A stretch of DNA of 64,000 bases from Desulfobulbaceae bacterium BRH_c16a (GCA_000961725.1 LADS01000009.1:19076-83075), one strand, 5' to 3'; positions 8,714-18,005 are shown, counted from the first letter of the stretch. Translations and numbers: made by a program. Notes: a model not told the origin generated them from the sequence alone.

Positions 8714-11233
8714 TTGCAGCTACCGCAACTCCCTGTCCGCCATATCCTGCCCGAGCTGAAGAAAGCGCTCAGCACAGGTTCCGCCGTGCTGGCCGCACCT
8801 CCCGGGTCGGGCAAAACCACTCTCGTTCCGCTCGCGCTCCTCGGTGAACCGTGGCTTGCCGAGAAGAAAATTCTCATTCTCGAGCCTCGGCGGCTGGCGG
8901 CAAGGGCGGCGGCGGGGCGGATGGCTTTTCTCCTTGGCGAATCGATCGGCCAGACCGTCGGCTATCAGATCAGGTTTGACCGGCAGATCTCTTCAGTTAC
9001 CCGCATCGAAGTGCTTACCGAAGGGATTTTGACCCGGCGGCTGCAAAGCGATCCCGACCTGAAAGGCGTGGGACTGATTGTCTTTGACGAGTTTCATGAA
9101 CGTTCCATCCATGCCGATCTGGCCCTGGCGCTCTGTCTCGATCTCTGTCAACTGCGCGAGGATCTGCGCCTGCTGGTCATGTCGGCAACGCTCGAGACGG
9201 CACCTGTCGCCGCATTATTGGGCGACGTGCCGATTATTATCGGCGAAGGCAGGATCCATGAAGTCCGGGTGGAATATCTTCTTAGCCGGGCAACGGGTCG
9301 GATAGGTGAGGTGACTGCTGCCGGAATCCGGCGGGTAGTGGGGGAACAGCAGGGTGATGTCCTGGCATTTCTGCCGGGTGCCGGAGAAATCCGGGAGGTG
9401 CAGCGGCAGCTCGAGAGCGACCCAGCTTTTCGTAACAGCCTTATTACTCCGCTGTTCGGCGATCTTTCGCAAAGCGATCAGGACCGGGCGATCCTCCCGG
9501 ATCCGGCCGGCAGACGGCGGGTGATTCTCGCCACCTCGATTGCCGAGACCAGTCTCACCATTGAAGGAATCGGCTGTGTGGTCGACAGCGGCTGGTCGCG
9601 CAGACCTCGTTTTGAACCGGGCAACGGCCTCAGCCGGTTAACCACCGTACGGGTTTCCAAGGCGGCGGCCGACCAGCGGGCCGGGCGCGCCGGGCGTCTC
9701 GGGCCGGGCTACTGTCTGCGGCTATGGACAGGCGAGGAACACCACAGCCTGCCGCCCTTTCACCCGCCGGAAATCGTCGCCGTCGATCTGGCCGGGCTCG
9801 CCCTGGAGCTGGCCTTGTGGGGAGTAAGCGACGCAGCTGAACTGCGCTGGCTGGACCCGCCCCGTTCCGGGCCGTACCGGCAGGCCCGGGAACTGCTCAT
9901 TTCCCTTGGGGCAATTACCGCATCAGGACGCATTACCGAGACCGGCCGGCAGCTTGTCGGCCTGCCGGTTCATCCCCGTCTCGGCCATATGCTGCTGATG
10001 GCGAAAAAATCGGGACACGGCCCGCTGGCCTGCGACATCGCAGCCATTCTGGCCGAACGCGATCTTGTCCGGAAAAATGAAAATTTTGCTTCGGTCGAGC
10101 TGCGGATACGGCATGGCTTGCTCGAAATATGGCGAAAAAAGGGCGACGATGCGGTTCGTCGTGAGGGCGGTGACCCGATCATATGCCGCCGCATAGACCG
10201 GGAAGCCCGGCGGTTCGGTTACACGGGCAAACCGCGCGAGACCGAGGCTATCGGCGATCTGCTGGTCTATGCCTATCCCGATCGTATTGCCCGCAGGCGT
10301 CCGGGTGAACGGGAGCGTTATCTTCTCGCCACCGGTCGCGGGGTTGTGCTTCCTCCCGCCGATCCGCTGGCAGCCAGCGAATATCTGGTAGTGCCGCAGT
10401 TGGACGCAGGTCGGACGGAGGGACGGATTTTTCTGGCCGAACCCTTGGATCCGGCCGACCTGAAAAAACATCACCGGCAATTGTTCAGGGTGAGCGACGA
10501 GGTGTCCTGGGATGACGCCGCCGCCAAGGTTGTGGCTGTCAGGCGCCTTCTTCTGGAAAAAATAGTTGTCGAGGAAAATCCCCTGACCGATGCCGATCCC
10601 GAAGAAATCGGCCGGGCCATGCTGACCGGCATCCGGCGCATGGGACATGCCGGGCTGCCCTGGGATAAAGAGGCCCGGCAACTCCAGGCGCGGGTCCACC
10701 TCCTGCACAACCTGCAGCCGGAGATCGACTGGCCCGATCTTGCCGATGATCGGTTGCTGGAGGATCTTGGCTGGCTTGCCCCGTATATTACCGGGATGAC
10801 CAGGGCCGAACAGCTGAAAAAACTTGATCTGCAAGAGATATTCACCGCCATGCTGGGCTGGGAGAAGCAACAGCGGCTGAACAGGGATGCTCCGGCAGCC
10901 ATTACCGTCGCCAGCGGTTCGAAAATCCGCATCGAATATCGCATTGGTGAACCGCCGCTTCTGGCGGTGCGTCTCCAGGAAATGTTCGGCCGGACCGAGA
11001 CTCCCGCTATCTGCGGCGGCAAGGTAGTCCTGCTTCTGCATCTGTTGTCTCCGGCCAGGAGGCCGATCCAGGTCACCTCCGATCTGGCCGGTTTCTGGCA
11101 ACGCAGCTATCCGGAGGTGAAAAAGGAATTGAAAGGACGCTATCCGAAACACTTCTGGCCGGATGATCCGCTGGCCGCCGAGGCCACCCGAGGAGTAAAA
11201 AAGAAGAATAATAAAAACATACCAAAGACATGA
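8714..11233 (+). CDS. hrpB: ATP-dependent helicase HrpB
   Basis: I choose a TTG start at 8714 because AAAGGAGG precedes it and the homologous region (LPQLPVRHILPEL) begins at once; this gives 839 residues, close to other HrpB proteins. Visible motifs are Walker A PPGSGKTT, the DEAH-type box FDEFHERS, SATLE, the motif-VI region DQRAGRAGRLGPG, and an HrpB-specific C-terminal half ending near HFWPDDP. It is an SF2 DEAH/RHA helicase of uncertain substrate, probably RNA. The downstream radical SAM gene overlaps its stop by 4 bases, so the two are translationally coupled. Confidence 0.93.
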   Translation: MQLPQLPVRHILPELKKALSTGSAVLAAPPGSGKTTLVPLALLGEPWLAEKKILILEPRRLAARAAAGRMAFLLGESIGQTVGYQIRFDRQISSVTRIEVLTEGILTRRLQSDPDLKGVGLIVFDEFHERSIHADLALALCLDLCQLREDLRLLVMSATLETAPVAALLGDVPIIIGEGRIHEVRVEYLLSRATGRIGEVTAAGIRRVVGEQQGDVLAFLPGAGEIREVQRQLESDPAFRNSLITPLFGDLSQSDQDRAILPDPAGRRRVILATSIAETSLTIEGIGCVVDSGWSRRPRFEPGNGLSRLTTVRVSKAAADQRAGRAGRLGPGYCLRLWTGEEHHSLPPFHPPEIVAVDLAGLALELALWGVSDAAELRWLDPPRSGPYRQARELLISLGAITASGRITETGRQLVGLPVHPRLGHMLLMAKKSGHGPLACDIAAILAERDLVRKNENFASVELRIRHGLLEIWRKKGDDAVRREGGDPIICRRIDREARRFGYTGKPRETEAIGDLLVYAYPDRIARRRPGERERYLLATGRGVVLPPADPLAASEYLVVPQLDAGRTEGRIFLAEPLDPADLKKHHRQLFRVSDEVSWDDAAAKVVAVRRLLLEKIVVEENPLTDADPEEIGRAMLTGIRRMGHAGLPWDKEARQLQARVHLLHNLQPEIDWPDLADDRLLEDLGWLAPYITGMTRAEQLKKLDLQEIFTAMLGWEKQQRLNRDAPAAITVASGSKIRIEYRIGEPPLLAVRLQEMFGRTETPAICGGKVVLLLHLLSPARRPIQVTSDLAGFWQRSYPEVKKELKGRYPKHFWPDDPLAAEATRGVKKKNNKNIPKT

Positions 11234-12138
11234 GAAAAATAGCTTTCGGATACTCAACCCGCTGCAATATCAAATGCAGCCATTGTGTGGCGGCAGATGA
11301 GCGCCCTTTTCATACAAAAATGGAACTGGCGAGGGCGAGAGGAATAATCGGGGAGATGGCTCTGGCCGGCGTTACCGGCATAAGCTTCACCGCAGGCGAA
11401 CCCTTTATCTATTTTGACGATCTCCTGGAGTTGGTGGCGTTATGCCGGGAAAAGAACATCTATACCAGGATCGTCACCAACAGTTTCTGGGCAAAGACTC
11501 CTGAAATAACCCGGGAGCTGCTTGGCAGGCTCAGGCAGTGCGGCCTGGGCGAGCTGCGTTTGAGTTATAGCAGGTGGCATCAGCACCACGTGCCGCGCAA
11601 AATGGTGCTGCATGCGGCCCGGGGCTGCATGGCTGCCGGAATTGCCTATTTTGTCTCTTTTGTCACTGATTTTTCCGAAGAAGACGATTCTTTTGAGCAA
11701 TTTCTTCGGGATCACGGGCTTAAATTCTTCCCGGAGCCTGTTATCTACGCCGGCCGAGCCGATGCCATCGGCCGATCGGCAATATTGACCGATTACCAGG
11801 ACAATCGCTGTGCCATGAACCCGTATCTGGCACCGGATCTGAACATGTACGCCTGTTGCGATGCGGGCAGCCATTTTAACACCACAAATTTTTTTCTGCT
11901 CGGTAACCTCAAGGACCATTCCCTCGACCAGCTCTTTGCCCGGAGCGAAAATCACCCGCTCTATACCTGCATCCGCCATATGGGCATCACAAATATTGCC
12001 TCTTTTGCCGGAATCAAATCCCGGGAGATTGTTACCTACCGCAAATGCGAACTGTGCAAAAAACTGTTCGACTCGCCGGAAACCTTGAAAATGCTCGGCA
12101 AAGTTGCACAGACCGAGTTGCCGAAATGGATCAGGTAG
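11230..12138 (+). CDS. Radical SAM protein
   Basis: 302 residues. CNIKCSHC (Cys 12, 16, 19) is the [4Fe-4S]/SAM cluster motif, followed by SFTAGEP, the usual glycine-bearing SAM-contact segment. Later cysteines (CCDAG around residue 205, CELCKK near 278) could hold an auxiliary cluster as in SPASM-type enzymes. The start overlaps the hrpB stop (ATGA). No small precursor-peptide gene or recognisable peptidase is next to it. The substrate cannot be read from sequence; peptide or RNA modification are both possible, and the hrpB coupling mildly favours the latter. Confidence 0.8.
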   Translation: MRKIAFGYSTRCNIKCSHCVAADERPFHTKMELARARGIIGEMALAGVTGISFTAGEPFIYFDDLLELVALCREKNIYTRIVTNSFWAKTPEITRELLGRLRQCGLGELRLSYSRWHQHHVPRKMVLHAARGCMAAGIAYFVSFVTDFSEEDDSFEQFLRDHGLKFFPEPVIYAGRADAIGRSAILTDYQDNRCAMNPYLAPDLNMYACCDAGSHFNTTNFFLLGNLKDHSLDQLFARSENHPLYTCIRHMGITNIASFAGIKSREIVTYRKCELCKKLFDSPETLKMLGKVAQTELPKWIR

Positions 12139-12273
12139 TACAGATAAACTGTCGCTGCGGGTCTATTGCCTTGCTGTCTTTTGCTCTTAAGGTAGTGGGC
12201 AGAGGAATAGGATGTGTGTGTATCCTGTCATTCAAGATAATCTTCAAGTGAGCCGGAAGGATAAAAGAGAATT

Positions 12274-12654
12274 ATGAAACATTTACAAGAATATTTCGAA
12301 ACAACCAAAGGATTCGGTGTCCTGGCTACTGCCGACGGCGACGGAAAAGTGGATGCTGCCGTGTATTCCAGTCCGCATTTCCTCGAAGAGGGGACCTTGT
12401 CCTTTATCATGCTCGACAGGCTTACCCATCACAACCTTCAATCCAATCCTTTTGCGACCTTTCTTTTTGTCGAAGACGGAACCGGTTACAAAGGCAAGCG
12501 GCTTTTTTTGAAAAAGGTCCGTGAGGAAAATAACCCGGAATTGATTGCAAAGCTCAAACGCCGAAAAGCAACCGAGAAACCGGAGGAATCCCGCTTCCTG
12601 ATGTATTTCACTCTGGAAAAGGAGTTGTCGCTTATCGCCAGTCAGGACGAATAA
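12274..12654 (+). CDS. Pyridoxamine 5'-phosphate oxidase-family (FMN-binding split barrel) protein
   Basis: 126 residues. The pattern GFGVLATADGDGKVDAAVYSSP near the N-terminus, then SFIMLDRLTHHNLQSNPFATFLF, fits the flavin-reductase-like split beta barrel. Family members bind FMN, F420 or heme, and many small ones have no known substrate. It stands 135 bp after the radical SAM gene and converges on the 2-oxoacid oxidoreductase operon. Confidence 0.7.
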   Translation: MKHLQEYFETTKGFGVLATADGDGKVDAAVYSSPHFLEEGTLSFIMLDRLTHHNLQSNPFATFLFVEDGTGYKGKRLFLKKVREENNPELIAKLKRRKATEKPEESRFLMYFTLEKELSLIASQDE

Positions 12655-12679
12655 GCCTTTACAGGTATTTGAGTAGAAC

Positions 12680-14110
12680 CTAGCTTGCGGCGCAGTTCTC
12701 CCGGTGCCAGGCAATCCCCGCCTCAATGGCCTTCATGTTGATCTCCGCCAGGTTCTTCCGTTTAATCGACAGGGGAATGATCTTTCTCAGGGTTTCGATG
12801 GTTATTGCTCCGGAAACCAGGGCATAGACGGTGAGAAGGATGACGCTCGCCACCTGGATTGTGCCGAGGTCATTGGCCATATCGGTCACCGGGATATGAT
12901 AGGCGGCGACGTCTCCACGGCGCACCTTGCGGGGTACAAGCGATGAATTGACAAAGATCGAGCCGCCTGGCTGTACCGTATCTTCAAAGGCATCGAGGGA
13001 TGGGAGATTCATGGTCAGCAGGGCGCTGGGGAAGGAGACGATGGGCGAGCCGATGGTCTCGTGAGAAATATTGATACTGGCGTTGGCCGTGCCGCCGCGC
13101 ATTTCCGCGCCATACGAAGGCAGCCAGGTGGTCTTGAGGCCTTCGGCGATGGCGCAGTTGGCCAGCAGGATGCCGGTCGACAGCACGCCCTGACCGCCGA
13201 AACCGGCGATCTTGACGTGCTGTTCTTCTTTGAGTTGCAAGGTTCTGGTGGCGACCTCTTCTTCGCCAACGCCAAGGATCTCGAGAATTTTCCGGTCGCT
13301 GACAGGTGCAGCCTTCTTTTTATCGATCCTGTCGATCGGGCTTTTCGGCAGGTCTCGAAGATTGCCGACCGGGAAGACCGGTTCCAGATTGTCTGCCAGC
13401 CAGCGGCGCGCCTCGACCGGCGTCATCTTCCAGTTTACCGGGCATGGCGACAGTACCTCGACCAGCGAAAAACCCTTGCCGTCCAACTGGTTGCGCAGCG
13501 CCTTGCGGATTGCCATCCGGGCTTTCATTACCTTGGCGGCGTCGGCCAGGGAAACCCGCTCGATAAAAACCGGGGCGTGCAGACTGTCGATAATTTCCGA
13601 AACCCCGATGGGAAAGCCTTCGTTGGCCGCATTGCGGCCGTCGGGGGTGGTGACGGTTTTCTGGCCCAGGATGGTGGTCGGCGCCATTTGCCCGCCGGTC
13701 ATGCCGTAGATGGCGTTGTTGATGAAAAAAACCGTGATATTCTCACCGCGGTTGGCCGCATGGACGATCTGGCTCATGCCGATTCCAGCCAGGTCGCCGT
13801 CGCCCTGATAGGAGATGACGATTGCCTGGTCGTTGGTGCGGCGGATAGCCGAGGCCACCGCCGGAGCCCGGCCATGGGCGCACTGGATGTTGCCGACATC
13901 GAAATAGTAATAGGCGAAGACGCTGCAACCGACAGGGGAACAAAAAATCACCCGGTCCTGGATGCCAAGATCGTCGATTGCCTCGGCGATCAGGTTGTGA
14001 ACGGTGCCGTGACCGCAGCCGGGACAGTAGTGGCTGACATCCGCGCCCGGAGCTTTACGTTCAAAGGACGGATAGAGCGAACGGGCCTTCTGATGTTTTA
14101 TTGCGTGCAT
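12680..14110 (-). CDS. 2-oxoacid:ferredoxin oxidoreductase, fused beta-gamma subunit
   Basis: 476 residues. The first about 270 are the thiamine-diphosphate beta subunit: CPGCGHGTVHN at the N-terminus, GDGDLAGIGMSQ and NNAIYGMTGGQMAPTT are the TPP/Mg2+ region. The last about 180 (from VKIAGFGGQGVLSTG, through SYGAEMRGGTANASI) are the gamma subunit. The two are separate proteins in many archaea and bacteria; here they are one chain joined by a charged linker. The start has GGAGGAGG upstream and overlaps the alpha gene by 13 bases. With alpha and the ferredoxin it should decarboxylate a 2-oxoacid to an acyl-CoA and reduce ferredoxin. Branched-chain (VOR) type is my best guess from this gene order. 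Confidence 0.88.
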   Translation of the reverse strand: MHAIKHQKARSLYPSFERKAPGADVSHYCPGCGHGTVHNLIAEAIDDLGIQDRVIFCSPVGCSVFAYYYFDVGNIQCAHGRAPAVASAIRRTNDQAIVISYQGDGDLAGIGMSQIVHAANRGENITVFFINNAIYGMTGGQMAPTTILGQKTVTTPDGRNAANEGFPIGVSEIIDSLHAPVFIERVSLADAAKVMKARMAIRKALRNQLDGKGFSLVEVLSPCPVNWKMTPVEARRWLADNLEPVFPVGNLRDLPKSPIDRIDKKKAAPVSDRKILEILGVGEEEVATRTLQLKEEQHVKIAGFGGQGVLSTGILLANCAIAEGLKTTWLPSYGAEMRGGTANASINISHETIGSPIVSFPSALLTMNLPSLDAFEDTVQPGGSIFVNSSLVPRKVRRGDVAAYHIPVTDMANDLGTIQVASVILLTVYALVSGAITIETLRKIIPLSIKRKNLAEINMKAIEAGIAWHRENCAAS

Positions 14111-15153
14111 TCTATATCCTCCTCCAGGCGGCGAACGATTTCATCGGTTGAGGGAATCCGGCCGCCCATCCAGTTATACAGGTCCACCGGCACTTTTCCT
14201 GCCACGGCCAGCCGGACGTCGCGGACCAGCTGGCCGTTACTGAGTTCGGCGACGATCATCTTCCTCACCTGCCCAGTCAGTTCCTGCAGTCGGACGTTCG
14301 GGAAGGGAAAGAGGGTTTTCGGCCGCAGCATCCCGGCCTTTATGCCTTTTTTGCGCAGTTTATGGAGAGCGGAATGGCAGATTCGCGAACTGATCCCGTA
14401 GGCGACAAAGAGATAGTCGGCATCTTCGGTGAGGACTTCTTCGAAGTCGACGATTTCAGCCGCCATTTGTCGGTATTTTTCCTGGAGTTTGAGATTGTGG
14501 CCCTCGAGTTCTTCAACCTTCAGGTAGATGGAGGCAAGGACATTGCGGCGGCTTGCCGCATCGCCATACAACGCCCACTCCTTGTGCGGGTTTTTTTTGA
14601 TTTTCCGCGGCAGTTCCACCGGTTCCATGATCTGGCCGATATAGGCATCGGTGAGGATGAAGACCGTGCAGCGATAGCGTTCGGCAAGATCAAAGGCCTG
14701 ATAGGCAAAGTCGCACATCTCCTGCGCCGAGTTGGGCGCCAGCACCACCCCGCTGTGGCTGCCGTGGCCCGTGCCGTGGACGATGAAGTTGTAGTCGGAT
14801 TGCTCCGGCCAGATATAGCCGAGACCGGGCCCTGCCCGCTGTACATCGACCACCACACTGGGCAGCTCCGAGCCGGACAGATACGAAAGGCCCTCGGCCA
14901 TCAGCGACAGTCCGGGCCCGGAAGAACCGGTGATCACCCTGGCCCCTGCGGCTGCCGCGCCATAGAGCATGCTGATCGACGACACCTCGCATTCAGCCTG
15001 GAGAAAATGCCGGCCGCAACGCGGAAACAGGTCGGCCGCGGCATGGGCTATTTCGCTGGCCGGGGTTATCGGGTAGCCGAAATAATGGGTGGCGCCGCCC
15101 AGGAGCGCGCCATAGATCACCGCCTCGTTGCCCTTCATCAGATGTTGGCCCAT
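14098..15153 (-). CDS. 2-oxoacid:ferredoxin oxidoreductase, alpha subunit
   Basis: 351 residues, with the pyrimidine-binding alpha domain (GNEAVIYGALLGGATHYFGYPITPASEIAH at the start; GSSGPGLSLMAEGLSYL around 80-95) and a C-terminal domain II containing FVAYGISSR and LFPFPNVRLQEL. AGGAG precedes the ATG. It lies between the ferredoxin gene (10-bp gap) and the fused beta-gamma gene, so all subunits of the complex are coded together. A separate, complete Kor set at 41.6-44.3 kb has a different subunit arrangement, so the two are not recent duplicates. Confidence 0.88.
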   Translation of the reverse strand: MGQHLMKGNEAVIYGALLGGATHYFGYPITPASEIAHAAADLFPRCGRHFLQAECEVSSISMLYGAAAAGARVITGSSGPGLSLMAEGLSYLSGSELPSVVVDVQRAGPGLGYIWPEQSDYNFIVHGTGHGSHSGVVLAPNSAQEMCDFAYQAFDLAERYRCTVFILTDAYIGQIMEPVELPRKIKKNPHKEWALYGDAASRRNVLASIYLKVEELEGHNLKLQEKYRQMAAEIVDFEEVLTEDADYLFVAYGISSRICHSALHKLRKKGIKAGMLRPKTLFPFPNVRLQELTGQVRKMIVAELSNGQLVRDVRLAVAGKVPVDLYNWMGGRIPSTDEIVRRLEEDIECTQ

Positions 15154-15163
15154 ATCAGCTCCT

Positions 15164-15403
15164 TCAGCTCTTCTGGCGTGGTTTCCGGTAGACGGTTATG
15201 GCCCCGAATTCGGGACAGGTGTAGAAACAGAGGCCGCAGGCAATGCACTTCTGCACGGCAAAACGGGCAAACTGGTAGCCCATCGTATTGATTTCCGATC
15301 CTATCTCGAGACAGTCGTGAGGGCAGGCGACAATGCAGGCCGCACAGCCCTTACAGCGTTGCGGATTGATTTCGATATAATTTTTGGCTGCGGGTTCCTT
15401 CAT
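15164..15403 (-). CDS. 2x[4Fe-4S] ferredoxin, delta subunit
   Basis: 79 residues with two CxxCxxCxxxC(P) motifs: CKGCAACIVACPHDC and CIACGLCFYTCPE. It is the electron-accepting subunit of the oxidoreductase coded downstream. The start shares one base with the stop of the preceding 178-residue protein, so these genes are translationally coupled. Confidence 0.9.
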   Translation of the reverse strand: MKEPAAKNYIEINPQRCKGCAACIVACPHDCLEIGSEINTMGYQFARFAVQKCIACGLCFYTCPEFGAITVYRKPRQKS

Positions 15404-15939
15404 CAGATACCTCTGAACATGTCATCGTGGAACTCACCGAAATAATTTATTTTGCGGACTCGACGGGTGATCTCTTCCGGTATCCGCTGGATGACAAGTT
15501 CGTGGTCGGGACAGCCGTGCTTGGCGCAGACCAGGATCTTGTTGACTCCGCCGGGCAGATTCAAAACGATCGCCTGCAGACAGCCGCAGCCGTCGTAAAG
15601 GCATTCCCGCGGGGCAATGAGACTGATGCCGCAATGCGGACAACGCGCTTCGGTGATGCTGTGCAGGTCGGCTTCGGCCGGGAGGAAACTGTAGAGCTTG
15701 TCATGGCTGCCCCAGAAGGCGTCGACGAAGACCCGGCCCTGCCGGCTGCCGATCCTGGCGTCGAGGCAGACCGAGGGTTCTCCGTGCAGCCGCACATGGT
15801 CGGCCATCAGGCTGTGGCCGTCCCGGCAGTACAGCTGTTCGATGACGAGAAAATCTTTGCCCTGCTTCTGTACATATTTGATGCCTTCCGGCAGAGCGGA
15901 GAGAAATTCAACAGGAACCTCTTTATATACGAGTTTCAT
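15403..15939 (-). CDS. Cys-rich, probably zinc-binding protein of unknown function, first gene of the oxidoreductase operon
   Basis: 178 residues. Cysteines occur as CPHCG (about residue 104), CLYDGCGC (about 117) and CAKHGC (about 141), plus two earlier single Cys. This could hold zinc or an Fe-S cluster. No membrane segment or signal is present. It overlaps the ferredoxin gene by one base and is transcribed first, so it is likely produced with the 2-oxoacid oxidoreductase, perhaps as an assembly or regulatory factor (inference). I do not recognise the family. Confidence 0.6.
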   Translation of the reverse strand: MKLVYKEVPVEFLSALPEGIKYVQKQGKDFLVIEQLYCRDGHSLMADHVRLHGEPSVCLDARIGSRQGRVFVDAFWGSHDKLYSFLPAEADLHSITEARCPHCGISLIAPRECLYDGCGCLQAIVLNLPGGVNKILVCAKHGCPDHELVIQRIPEEITRRVRKINYFGEFHDDMFRGI

Positions 15940-16139
15940 TCTTTTCTCCTTGTCGACTCGGACAACCTCCTAGGAACCATGTTCATTGCATGCGCTTACA
16001 CCAGCATATCCATTTTAGCCGGAAAGAGGAAGTGTCGGCAGAAAAATATCCGATATATGACTCTGTTGTATTTTTTTTGATTATTGGCTGGTATGACGTT
16101 ACGATGAGAAGAAAGATGCAACTGAAGAAGCTTTCCGGA

Positions 16140-16170
16140 TCCGGGCTCTCGAAGCAAAAATTTGCCCGGA
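16140..16170. promoter_or_regulatory. Inverted repeat upstream of the cyclase-like gene
   Basis: tccgggc (16140-16146) pairs with gcccgga (16164-16170) across a 17-nt AT-rich spacer, 60 bases before the ATG at 16231. The spacing suits either a dimeric regulator site or a leader hairpin. Confidence 0.3.
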
Positions 16171-16230
16171 AATGATTATCGTCATGGTAATGAATTGGCC
16201 GCAACCATAAGATCTGCCGGGACAAGACCT

Positions 16231-17520
16231 ATGAAATCAAATAATTCGGTGAATACAGCGAGTAGGAACGAATTACTCGGAGTCGAAAAAGAAGTGGTCA
16301 TCCTGCTCAGCGATATGATCGGCTATTCCCGCAGGACAACCGATATGCGACCAGCCGAGATTAAGGATTTCATGCTGGAATACCATATTGCGCTGAAAGA
16401 AATAGTTCGATCGATCTGCGGTAAAAACCAAAGAATAGAGTCTTCGGCAGGCGATGGTGCGGTCGCAGTTTTTGAAAAGAGGGCCGGGACCGGAATAAAC
16501 GAGATGTGCGGCAAGGCGCTCGATGTCGCTCTTGCAATGGTTCATGCCATGGAAAAGGGGATCATTGCCCCAACCAGGATAGGGTTGTTCACCGGGCATA
16601 TTATCGAAGCGGTTCTTGAAGGCAAAACCATGCGGTTCGGGGCGAGTTTTTCGGTAGCCAGCCGTCTGGAAGAACTGTGTGGCTATTTCGGCACCAGGAT
16701 TCTCATGGATCGCGAGGTGGCGTTCTGGCAGACGGATCATGCCAGGCATCTGGTCAGCATCGGCAAGGTCACCCCCAAAAACTTTACCCATCCGGTGCAT
16801 CTGTTTTCGGTGTACCGGCCGGGTATGCACCAGTGCCCGGAAAATGTCAACAAGAAGAAACTGCTGCGCTTTATCGAGATGAAAAACAGGGCGGTGGAGC
16901 TGTTCTGCGGCAATGTCCTGCAGGGAATTCTTCCGGATTTTCCCCAGGCCCGGGTACTCCTCCTGGAGGCTCAGGATGTGTTTGTCGAAATGACCGGGAA
17001 AAGAGATCTGCCCACGGAAAGAATCCTCGAGTATATCGGCAATCATCCCCGTCCGGAAGATGACTTCAAGGCAGTCGGTATGAAGATCGGCGAGCCGGAT
17101 ACCGAATACGGAAATATCCGCCTGCTCAACTTGTCCAGCGAGTTTTTTAAAGCCATCGATGCAGAGTTCTATCAGGCGCTGGTCGTGGATACCGACTGGG
17201 AGAGAAAGTTTAAGTTGATCTGGCGGAAAAAAGGCGAGTGCATCATCCGGTTTCAGGATACCCCGGATGGAGTGTATTTCATCGATCACGGCTGTGTCAG
17301 CGTGCTTGACGGCGAAGGAAGGCTGGTCAAGACATTAACCTCCGGAGATATTTTTGGCGAGATGGCCTATTTTACCAAAAAAGGCCTCCGTAGCGCGACG
17401 GTCATGGCCAACAGCGACCTTGTGCTGCGACGCATCAGCGGCGAGGATCTCATGACCATGCCGGTGATCAGGAAGATCTTCAAGAAGATCGCCCGAAAAA
17501 GAAAGAAGACAAGCGAATAG
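16231..17520 (+). CDS. Class III nucleotidyl cyclase-like domain fused to a cNMP-binding domain
   Basis: 429 residues from the ATG at 16231; a TTG 23 codons upstream is possible. Residues about 22-195 are a class III cyclase homology domain: LLSDMIGYSR has the first metal Asp and SAGDGAVAVF the second. The later segment, normally GDxVNxAxRLE, reads GASFSVASRLE, so the base-selecting Asp and the transition-state Asn are Ala and Ser, while the Arg remains. A helical middle region is followed by a C-terminal cyclic-nucleotide-binding domain (GVYFIDHGCVSVLDGEG, then SGDIFGEMAYF). It may bind rather than make a cyclic nucleotide, or be activated by one. It is alone on its strand apart from the thioesterase 23 bp downstream. 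Confidence 0.75.
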   Translation: MKSNNSVNTASRNELLGVEKEVVILLSDMIGYSRRTTDMRPAEIKDFMLEYHIALKEIVRSICGKNQRIESSAGDGAVAVFEKRAGTGINEMCGKALDVALAMVHAMEKGIIAPTRIGLFTGHIIEAVLEGKTMRFGASFSVASRLEELCGYFGTRILMDREVAFWQTDHARHLVSIGKVTPKNFTHPVHLFSVYRPGMHQCPENVNKKKLLRFIEMKNRAVELFCGNVLQGILPDFPQARVLLLEAQDVFVEMTGKRDLPTERILEYIGNHPRPEDDFKAVGMKIGEPDTEYGNIRLLNLSSEFFKAIDAEFYQALVVDTDWERKFKLIWRKKGECIIRFQDTPDGVYFIDHGCVSVLDGEGRLVKTLTSGDIFGEMAYFTKKGLRSATVMANSDLVLRRISGEDLMTMPVIRKIFKKIARKRKKTSE

Positions 17521-17543
17521 TTGGCGGTGGAGATGGAGGAAAA

Positions 17544-18005
17544 ATGACGATTACTTTGCAGGAATCGCTGGAATTATTGAAAGAGATGTATGAACAGTGG
17601 ATGCCTTTCGACCGCCTCCTTGGTATCCGGATAGACAGTCTGACGCCGACCGATGTTCAGGTGAGGATCGACATGCGGGAGGAGTTGATCGGCAACTTCG
17701 TCCGGGAGATCCTGCATGGCGGAGTCATTTCCTCGGTACTTGATCTGACCGGCGGTCTGGTCGCTTCGGTTGAGCTCTTGAAGCATTTGGAAGGTATGGA
17801 GGTTGAGGAACTCGGCAAGCGTATGGCACGGATCGGTACCATCGATCTGCGGGTCGATTTCCTCAGAGCCGGAAAAGGAAAATTTTTCACCGCCACCGGC
17901 TCGGTTTTGCGCAAAGGCAATAAAGTCGCGGTAGTCCGGACGGAGTTATGCAATGACCAGAAAGTGCTCATTGCCGCCGGCACCGGGACCTATCTGGTAA
18001 GCTGA
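17544..18005 (+). CDS. Hot-dog-fold thioesterase (PaaI/YigI-like)
   Basis: 153 residues. NFVREILHGGVISSVLDLTGG (about 53-73) is the hot-dog helix with the conserved HGG; VDFLRAGKGKFFTATGSVLRKG is the C-terminal strand pair. Members hydrolyse acyl-CoA thioesters. GGAGG lies upstream of the ATG. The stop is 2 bases from the stop of the convergent glpC. Confidence 0.85.
   Translation: MTITLQESLELLKEMYEQWMPFDRLLGIRIDSLTPTDVQVRIDMREELIGNFVREILHGGVISSVLDLTGGLVASVELLKHLEGMEVEELGKRMARIGTIDLRVDFLRAGKGKFFTATGSVLRKGNKVAVVRTELCNDQKVLIAAGTGTYLVS

Noticed and set aside
9923..11257. 444-codon minus-strand ORF under hrpB
   Set aside because: The plus-strand HrpB protein has all helicase motifs; this frame has none and covers the same bases.
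13061..14401. 446-codon plus-strand ORF inside the oxidoreductase operon
   Set aside because: It is the antisense of the fused beta-gamma subunit, which shows clear cofactor motifs.
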